Assembly (NCBI GenBank): GCA_031261015.1
Contig: JAISKG010000066.1
Location: 1 to 5,279 of the forward strand
From: Dysgonamonadaceae bacterium
GTDB taxonomy: Bacteria > Bacteroidota > Bacteroidia > Bacteroidales > Azobacteroidaceae
Direction: 5' to 3'
DNA: 5,279 nucleotides
Under the pieces are notes generated by a model. The model worked only from the letters and a program-made list of their open reading frames with translations, did not search any database and was not told the origin of the DNA. Positions 1-5,279 of the stretch are shown here, piece by piece (the stretch's first letter is position 1; every line of letters begins with the position of its first letter). Position numbers and translations under genes: made by a program.

Positions 1-1922
1 CGCACGCGAAGGTTGTTGAAGATGGTTTGTCCGGCCATAAATTCTTCACCGGTTACATTCCACGACCCGACTACCGAAGGGAAAGTTCCCCATTTATTTT
101 CGGGGCCAAAGCGGGACGAACCGTCGCGGCGCACCGTAGCCGTAAGGTAGTAACGCGAATCGTAAACGTAATTGGCCCGCGCCCAATACGACATCATGCT
201 GTACGAATTAAAATCCGAACTGAGTTGCGAATCTGCCAAGCGGGTAGCTCCGTCTAATTTTTTGAACGTAAATAAATCGTTTTGAAATCCTGCGGCTTTC
301 AGCCAGTTCCAGTTTTCGCCGTAGTACGACGTGTTGGTTCCGACGATGGCGCCGAGGCGATGCACTTCTGCAAAGGTTTTATTATAAGATAAAGTATTAT
401 CCCATTGCCAATTGGTCCAGCGCGATTTCCGGAGTTCCGCCGAAGCGTAACCGTCTTTTTCGCTCGAAGCTTTAGCCGATACGGAAGGATAATAGACGTA
501 TTCTTCGCGTTGAATGATATTGATCGAACCGGTCGAACGCAAATCCAAACCTTCCATCAGCCGGATATTGGCAAAAGTAGAATTGATGAAATTGGTCTGG
601 TAATTTTGCCGGGAAATGTACTTGTCGCGCAAAGGATTGGCCAAGCCATGATCAATAGCTTTTCCTCTTTTCAAAAATACCGGTTCTGCGGAAATCGGAG
701 TTAACGGACTTATCCGCAAGGAATTTGGAAATATATCATCGCTTCCTACCGGATTTTCATCGGCATACGTATAAGTAGTATTAGTACCAACGCGCAACCA
801 GGGTTTGACTTGTTGCTCCATATTGATTTTCCCACTCAAGCGTTCGTAGTCGGAGCCTACCAATTGGCCAATCTGTTTATTGTAGCCCAATCCGATATAA
901 TAACTGCCGGTTTCGCTTCCGCCGGAGATCGCCAGCGAATGATTTTGCTGGAAACCGCTCCTGACCACTTCATCCAACCAGTTATACGAAGTGGAATCGG
1001 CCAAAGTTTCCAGATCTTCTTTCGTAAAAATCGGATTGCGGTTGACATTGGGATTGGAGAAAATTTTCTCCGCCGTTTCCCGGTCGGTACCGGGGTTGGC
1101 GTCCATGTAAGCATTCACGCCCGCTTCTATACGCAAATCGCGCAAATCAAAAGTAGAAAGCATCGGCATTTCCTTAGTAAAGGATTGGGAACCGAACCAT
1201 ACATCGTAAGTGACCTGATTGCGACCTTTGCTTCCTTTTTTGGTCGTAACGACAATGACACCGTTGGCGCCCCTCGATCCGTAGAGCGCGGTAGCCGAAG
1301 CGTCTTTCAAAACGTCGATTGAAGCGATATCATCGGGGTTCAGGGAATCGAAGGCGCGGTCAACAATCACATTGTCCACGACATAAATCGGTTCCTGACC
1401 GTATTGAATGGAGTTATTCCCGCGCACGCGAATCTTAGCGCTCGCGCCGGGCTTGGGATCGCTCTCAATATAAACGCCGGGTACTTTGCCTTGCATGGCT
1501 TTATTTAAATCGGAAGTCGGGATTTCCTTCAGGTCGGCGGCGGTAATACGCACGGCCGCTCCCGTCAAATCGCTCTTTTTCATCAAAGCGCCCACAACTA
1601 CTACGGTTTCGAGTTCTTTCGTGTCTTCGTTCATTTGAACGTCGATCAGTTTTCTGCCTTTCACCGGAATTTCTACCGTTTGGTAGCCGATGTAAGAAAA
1701 AACTAAGGTTGCATTTTCCGATACGGACAAGGTGTAATTTCCGTCAACGTCGGTGACTGTTCCTACCGATTTGTCACTTTTATCGGTAACCGTAATTCCG
1801 ATTAAAGGTTCTTTCGTTGTTTTGTCGGAAACAAGCCCGGAAACAATTATCTTGTTTTGGGCAAACAGACAACTTCCTCCCAGCAGGAACATTAAACAGA
1901 GTATAACTTTTTTTACTTTCAT
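1..1922 (-). CDS. SusC/RagA-family TonB-dependent outer-membrane transporter, C-terminally truncated by the window edge
   Basis: Family role: imports oligosaccharides or other large nutrients across the outer membrane using TonB energy, normally capped by a SusD-like lipoprotein. The frame is open without a stop from the ATG at 1920-1922 to the window edge (640 codons). SusC proteins are usually about 1,000 residues, so roughly the last third of the barrel is missing. Seen in order: a signal peptide at residues 1-22 (MKVKK, hydrophobic core, then FAQ, probably signal peptidase I); a carboxypeptidase-regulatory-like beta-sandwich at about 26-98 (GTVTDVDGNYTL, YIGYQTVEI); a TonB-box region at 103-111 (ELETVVVVG); a plug at about 117-230 with LNKAMQGKVPGV, IRVRGNNSI and the SusC signature ending ALYGSRGANGVIVVTTKKG; then barrel sequence including RRDGSSRFGPENKWGTFPS near the window edge. 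There is no STN domain before the regulatory-like domain. The start is supported by the signal peptide beginning exactly there. The leader is A/T-rich with no Shine-Dalgarno sequence, as is usual in Bacteroidetes. The gene follows the HTCS gene on the same strand after 188 bp. Substrate unknown. Confidence 0.96.
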   Translation of the reverse strand, partial: MKVKKVILCLMFLLGGSCLFAQNKIIVSGLVSDKTTKEPLIGITVTDKSDKSVGTVTDVDGNYTLSVSENATLVFSYIGYQTVEIPVKGRKLIDVQMNEDTKELETVVVVGALMKKSDLTGAAVRITAADLKEIPTSDLNKAMQGKVPGVYIESDPKPGASAKIRVRGNNSIQYGQEPIYVVDNVIVDRAFDSLNPDDIASIDVLKDASATALYGSRGANGVIVVTTKKGSKGRNQVTYDVWFGSQSFTKEMPMLSTFDLRDLRIEAGVNAYMDANPGTDRETAEKIFSNPNVNRNPIFTKEDLETLADSTSYNWLDEVVRSGFQQNHSLAISGGSETGSYYIGLGYNKQIGQLVGSDYERLSGKINMEQQVKPWLRVGTNTTYTYADENPVGSDDIFPNSLRISPLTPISAEPVFLKRGKAIDHGLANPLRDKYISRQNYQTNFINSTFANIRLMEGLDLRSTGSINIIQREEYVYYPSVSAKASSEKDGYASAELRKSRWTNWQWDNTLSYNKTFAEVHRLGAIVGTNTSYYGENWNWLKAAGFQNDLFTFKKLDGATRLADSQLSSDFNSYSMMSYWARANYVYDSRYYLTATVRRDGSSRFGPENKWGTFPSVVGSWNVTGEEFMAGQTIFNNLRV

Positions 1923-1970
1923 GATATTATAATTTAAGATCAGTTTGCTTCTTTCGGCTTTCCGTTTGTG

Positions 1971-1978
1971 CAAAAATA
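1971..1978 (-). promoter_or_regulatory. Candidate Bacteroidetes -7 promoter box for the SusC-like gene
   Basis: On the minus strand this reads TATTTTTG, an exact match to the Bacteroidetes -7 consensus TAnnTTTG. Its last base lies 48 nt upstream of the A of the ATG, which would give an untranslated leader of roughly 40-45 nt. The region about 20 bp further upstream, where a -33 TTTG element would be expected (around 1996-2002), reads GCCAAGA, so no -33 element is visible. A promoter with a good -7 and no -33 box is plausible for an activator-dependent PUL operon, but that is inference. An eight-base match in AT-rich DNA can also arise by chance. Confidence 0.55.
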
Positions 1979-2005
1979 CAATGCCTTATTTTGATTCTTG
2001 GCGAT

Positions 2006-2042
2006 AAATTTGTCAATAAATAATACAATTGTAGCAAATTTG
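2006..2042. promoter_or_regulatory. Candidate activator (HTCS) operator: AAATTTG direct repeat at 30-bp spacing
   Basis: AAATTTG occurs on the plus strand at 2006-2012 and again at 2036-2042, exactly 30 bp apart, close to three helical turns. If transcription starts near 1966, the copies sit at about -40 to -46 and -70 to -76, where AraC-type activators commonly bind next to RNA polymerase. Between them lies a perfect 10-bp palindrome, TACAATTGTA (2024-2033), and the distal copy is part of the 8-bp palindrome CAAATTTG (2035-2042). The HTCS encoded just upstream has an AraC-type output domain and is the natural candidate to bind here. The repeats are short and AT-rich, so this remains a positional inference. 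Confidence 0.35.
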
Positions 2043-2080
2043 CGTTGTCCCGGAAGATATTGTACTAATGCGGTATATTC

Positions 2081-2096
2081 GGAGAATCTGGAGAAT
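2081..2096. repeat. Short tandem direct repeat GGAGAAT in the HTCS/susC intergenic region
   Basis: GGAGAAT occurs at 2081-2087 and again at 2090-2096 on the plus strand, a 9-bp period with two bases (CT) between the copies. It lies 15 bp beyond the HTCS stop codon and well upstream of the candidate susC promoter. No function can be assigned. It could be chance or a degenerate regulatory site. No stem-loop followed by a T-run was seen in this stretch, so there is no recognisable intrinsic terminator for the HTCS gene. Confidence 0.3.
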
Positions 2097-2110
2097 AAAT
2101 CCGGCCGTTT

Positions 2111-5100
2111 TTACTGCAATTTCTCAAACTCTTTGGGAGTCATGCCGAATTGTTTCTGGAACAATTTAATGAAATAAGAGGACGAATTGATTCCAACCAG
2201 GTAACAAACTTCGCCTACGCGGTAGCGACCGCTGCGGATCAGTTCGGCGCCTTTGCGAAGGCGGATCAAACGGATGAAATCGATCGGCGTCAGTTCCGTC
2301 AATGCTTTGATTTTGCGATGCAGGTTGGAACGGCTCATGAAAACTTTTTCCGATAAACTTTCCACATTGAAACTGGGATCGGTAATATTATCCTGCACGA
2401 TGTCGATGATTTTCTGCATGAATTGTTCGTCGGCCTTGTTCATTCCCATGTTTTGGATCGGCAGGAAGGGCTTGCGGATGAACGCTTCCTTTTCTCTTTG
2501 CCGGTTGCTTAAAAGCGTTGTCAATTGGGCGAGTAAATAACTCATCGAAAAAGGTTTTTCGATATACGCGTCGGCGCCCATTTCCAAGCCGTGGATTTTG
2601 CTGTTCAAATCGTTTTTGGCCGTCAGCAGTACGACGGGAATATGGCTGTAATCCAAGTTGCTTTTGATATTTTTGCAAAGTTCGAATCCGTCCATCTCCG
2701 GCATCATCACGTCGGTCAGTACCAAGTCGATATTTTTGTCTTCGAGGATTTTCAAAGCTTCCAAGCCGTTGAGCGCTTTCTCGACGGCAAATTGCTTTTG
2801 CAGTTTTTCGACAATGAAAGTCAGCATTTCTTCATTATCCTCTACGACCAGCACGATTTCGGCATGCGACTTCTCTGTTTTTTCTTCAGTTTCCGTAAGG
2901 ATATAATCGCTTTCCGGAACGATTTCTTTTTCAATACTTTGAATAACAGGCAATTGTAAAATAAATTCGTTCATTTCGCCGGATACCTTATAATATAATG
3001 AGCCGCCGTGCAGTTCGGCCAGCGAACGTGCGAGCGACAAACCGATACCCGAACCGGAAGCCGTTCCCGTGCGCTTATTTACTTGATAGAAAGGATCAAA
3101 GATTTTCTCCTGCAATTCTTCCGGAACCAAGGCGCCATCGTTTTTCACCGAGATGGTTACTCCCCGGTCGTCCGATTCCAAGGCTACTTCGATACAATGA
3201 TCGGAATAATTCAAGGCGTTCGACAACAAATTATTCAATATCCTCGTTAATGCGCTTTTGTCTGCCGACATTTGTACTTCGGTGTCCGGCATCGACAAAG
3301 TGATTTTCTTGTTCCGGTGCTGAGCAGTCGGCTCAAAGCGAGCGAAGATATTTTTCAGTAATTCGGAAATATTGCTCATCAAACGGTTCAGTACGAATTT
3401 GTTGCTGTCCACTTTCCTGAAATCCAGCAACTGATTGATCAGATTCAAGAGATCGGAAATATTTTTACTCATGATATTCAGACTCTTACGTATTTCCGGA
3501 TCTTTGATGTCCATTTCCATCATCGACTCCAGCGGACCATTGATCAAGGTAATCGGCGTGCGGATTTCGTGAGCGATATTGGTAAAAAATTCGACTTTCG
3601 AGCTGTACAATTCCTTTTCTTTCTCCGTTTCGTAGAGTTTTTGCTTTTCGGCATGGCGTTTTTCCGTTTTCTTTTTATAACGGTTCAAATAATACCAGAC
3701 TAAAAAGGCAATCGCCAGAAAATAACCGGCCAAAGCGATTTTCGATTGCCACCAAGGCGGCAAGATTTCGATTTCGATGCTGACGCCTGTTTCGTTCCAA
3801 AGTGAATCGTTGTTGCTGCCTTTCACCCGGAAAATATATTTTCCCGGCGGCAATTTGGCATACGACGCGCTGTGATTGTTGCTGGTGTAAGTCCAATCGC
3901 GATCGATCCCTTCCATTTTGTAAGCGTATTTATTCGCTTTCGGAGCATTGTAACTCAAAGCGACAAAGTCGAATCCGATATTGGACTGATTATGGTTCAA
4001 GGTAATTTTCTCCGTATGATTGATCGCTTTTTTCAAAGGCGAACCTTTCGTTTCCAAATCGATTTTTTGATTATAAATCGTAAGTTGGGTAATGTAAACC
4101 GGTGGAATGTAACTGTTTTCCTTATAATCGTAAGGATCGAAAGCGATCAATCCGTTCAATCCGCCGAAATAAAATTTTCCGGCCGCGCTCGCCAAGGCCG
4201 ATTTATAATTAAACTCATTGAAAGGCAATCCGTTGTTGTTGGAAAATACTTTGATTTCTTCGTTTTGCGGATTAAATTTCACCAAACCTTTGTTGGTTCC
4301 GAACCAAAGGTTGTGGTATTTATCTTCGATGATTTTATACGCCACATCATCGGGCAAACCCTCTTGCAGAGAAAACGAGGTAAAATCGCCGGTGGCTTTG
4401 TTATAACGGCAAATGCCGCCCCGGTCGGTTGATAGCCAAATCTCGCCCAAAGAAGTTTCGATGATATTGCTGACCGAATTGGAACTCAAGGATGAAGAAT
4501 CTTCTATCTGATTGATATAGTGACTGATTTGTCCGGTTTTCTGATCATATTTATACACGCCGCTTCCCAAAGTCGCCACCCAGATGAAGCCGTCGGAATC
4601 TTCCATAATATCGTAAATGTAATTCAACCCGAAAGCGTCGATGCGGACAAAATTTTTCGTTTCCGGATCGCCGCGGTAAACGCTCCATCCGTTTCCGATC
4701 CAGATTTTGCCATAGCGGTCTTCGCAAATCGCATAAATGCTGGCTTCGTCCAGATTCAGCGCGCTGCCCGAATAATGCTTGATTTGAAACGAAGGCAACG
4801 AGATAATATCCAATCCGTTTTTGAACAAACCGACCCAAACCTGATTGGATTCGAGCAACAAACTTAAAACCGTTTGGTTATTGTGCAGCGACAGGCCGTC
4901 GGCGCGGCCAAGTTTCCGAAATGTTTTCTCTTTCGGATTGAAAATATTCAGTCCGGCGTCTTCCGAAGCAATCCAGATATTGCCGGCAGCATCTTCCTTG
5001 ATTTCGCGCAAGCGACGGCTGCTGATCGAGTGGGTCGAACCGGCGGGAACGTAACAGTCAAAATTAATGCTTTTTTTAGCTAAGTAATTCAGTCCGCCGA

Positions 5101-5279
5101 ACATCGTGCCGATCCAGATACCGTTTTCCTTGTCGGGATAAATTTTTTCAATCACATTGTCTGACAGGGAAAAATTGCAAACCGGATCTTCTTGAATATG
5201 CACTACTTTGCCTTCGAGTTCGTTGATCACAAACAAGCCGGCCTGCGTGCCGACCCACAATTCATCGTTGATTTTTGTC
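2111..5279 (-). CDS. Hybrid two-component system (HTCS) sensor kinase/AraC-type response regulator, N-terminus beyond the window
   Basis: One-protein signalling system of Bacteroidetes that senses glycan fragments in the periplasm and activates a nearby PUL. The frame stays open to the window edge (first full codon 5276-5278, reading TKINDE before LWVGT) and stops with TAA at 2111-2113. Residues here count from the Leu codon at 5258-5260. Seen in order: propeller repeats with cores at 1 (LWVGT), 48 (IWIGT), 95 (IWIAS), 141 (VWVGL), 186 (IWIGN), 226 (IWVAT), 274 (IWLST), 318 (LWFGT) and 363 (FYFGG); a Y_Y_Y domain at about 428-500 ending PPWW; a membrane span at about 507-525; a charged helical linker; a kinase dimerisation domain with FFTNIAHEIRTP, phospho-acceptor His564; an ATPase domain at about 665-772 (N box NLLSNALNYS, F box FDPFYQV, G2 box GSGIGL); a receiver at about 802-917 (acidic E807/D808, phospho-acceptor D850 in TDVMMPEMDG, T880, K902); and an AraC-type HTH at about 945-1049. 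Family members are usually 1,300-1,400 residues, so some 300 residues (signal sequence, first blades) are missing. All catalytic residues in view are intact. The ligand cannot be read from sequence. Confidence 0.97.
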   Translation of the reverse strand, partial: TKINDELWVGTQAGLFVINELEGKVVHIQEDPVCNFSLSDNVIEKIYPDKENGIWIGTMFGGLNYLAKKSINFDCYVPAGSTHSISSRRLREIKEDAAGNIWIASEDAGLNIFNPKEKTFRKLGRADGLSLHNNQTVLSLLLESNQVWVGLFKNGLDIISLPSFQIKHYSGSALNLDEASIYAICEDRYGKIWIGNGWSVYRGDPETKNFVRIDAFGLNYIYDIMEDSDGFIWVATLGSGVYKYDQKTGQISHYINQIEDSSSLSSNSVSNIIETSLGEIWLSTDRGGICRYNKATGDFTSFSLQEGLPDDVAYKIIEDKYHNLWFGTNKGLVKFNPQNEEIKVFSNNNGLPFNEFNYKSALASAAGKFYFGGLNGLIAFDPYDYKENSYIPPVYITQLTIYNQKIDLETKGSPLKKAINHTEKITLNHNQSNIGFDFVALSYNAPKANKYAYKMEGIDRDWTYTSNNHSASYAKLPPGKYIFRVKGSNNDSLWNETGVSIEIEILPPWWQSKIALAGYFLAIAFLVWYYLNRYKKKTEKRHAEKQKLYETEKEKELYSSKVEFFTNIAHEIRTPITLINGPLESMMEMDIKDPEIRKSLNIMSKNISDLLNLINQLLDFRKVDSNKFVLNRLMSNISELLKNIFARFEPTAQHRNKKITLSMPDTEVQMSADKSALTRILNNLLSNALNYSDHCIEVALESDDRGVTISVKNDGALVPEELQEKIFDPFYQVNKRTGTASGSGIGLSLARSLAELHGGSLYYKVSGEMNEFILQLPVIQSIEKEIVPESDYILTETEEKTEKSHAEIVLVVEDNEEMLTFIVEKLQKQFAVEKALNGLEALKILEDKNIDLVLTDVMMPEMDGFELCKNIKSNLDYSHIPVVLLTAKNDLNSKIHGLEMGADAYIEKPFSMSYLLAQLTTLLSNRQREKEAFIRKPFLPIQNMGMNKADEQFMQKIIDIVQDNITDPSFNVESLSEKVFMSRSNLHRKIKALTELTPIDFIRLIRLRKGAELIRSGRYRVGEVCYLVGINSSSYFIKLFQKQFGMTPKEFEKLQ

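Noticed and set aside
810..1322. Plus-strand open frame of 170 codons antisense to the SusC-like gene
   Set aside because: It lies entirely within a clearly coding minus-strand frame and its translation shows no recognisable domain. It is a shadow frame.
1869..1871. Cys18 of the transporter signal peptide (GGSC) as a lipoprotein lipobox
   Set aside because: Position -3 is Gly rather than Leu, and SusC proteins are integral barrel proteins cut by signal peptidase I. The FAQ a few residues later is the more likely cleavage site.
1984..2014. TTGACA (minus strand) followed 18 bp later by AAAATA as a sigma70-type promoter
   Set aside because: The -10 match is poor, and the primary sigma factor of Bacteroidetes uses a TAnnTTTG/-33 TTTG arrangement. 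The -7 box at 1971-1978 is the better candidate.
2591..2959. Plus-strand open frame of 122 codons opposite the receiver domain
   Set aside because: The minus strand encodes an intact receiver domain with all key residues. The antisense translation is unlike any family I recognise.
3872..4432. Plus-strand open frame of 186 codons antisense to the HTCS gene
   Set aside because: It overlaps the propeller/Y_Y_Y coding region, whose minus-strand translation carries regular WxG repeats. The antisense product shows no known motif.
5258..5260. TTG codon as a possible HTCS start
   Set aside because: The frame stays open beyond it to the window edge (TKINDE precedes LWVGT) and the codon falls inside a propeller repeat, so the true start lies outside the window.

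Overview
The window reads as a piece of a Bacteroidetes (probably Bacteroidales) chromosome. It holds parts of two large genes, both on the minus strand, and both run off the window edges. The evidence for the phylum is the pairing itself (a hybrid two-component sensor/regulator followed by a SusC/RagA-type TonB-dependent transporter), a TAnnTTTG-type -7 promoter box, and an A/T-rich translation start with no Shine-Dalgarno sequence. The genus cannot be told from what is visible.

Layout in the direction of transcription (right to left). (1) 5279-2111: a hybrid two-component system (HTCS) protein missing its N-terminus. It has a periplasmic beta-propeller (nine WxG-type repeats in view), a Y_Y_Y domain, one membrane span, histidine kinase, receiver and AraC-type DNA-binding domains. 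(2) 2110-1923: a 188-bp AT-rich intergenic stretch with a likely promoter for the next gene and a repeat pair placed like an activator site. (3) 1922-1: the first 640 codons of a SusC-family outer-membrane transporter, with signal peptide, carboxypeptidase-regulatory-like domain, TonB box, plug and first part of the barrel. The last third or so lies beyond position 1, where a SusD-like partner would be expected.

This looks like the regulatory and uptake end of a polysaccharide utilisation locus (PUL). In this model the HTCS propeller senses a glycan fragment in the periplasm. Phosphate then passes from His to Asp inside one polypeptide, and the AraC-type output switches on the adjacent susC-like operon, whose product imports oligosaccharide. 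The transporter has no STN domain, which fits HTCS control rather than an ECF-sigma/anti-sigma system. The target glycan cannot be inferred because no glycoside hydrolase, lyase or SusD gene is in view.

I found no RNA gene, mobile element, CRISPR array or convincing novel system. The most useful new observation is the candidate operator/promoter arrangement upstream of the transporter.
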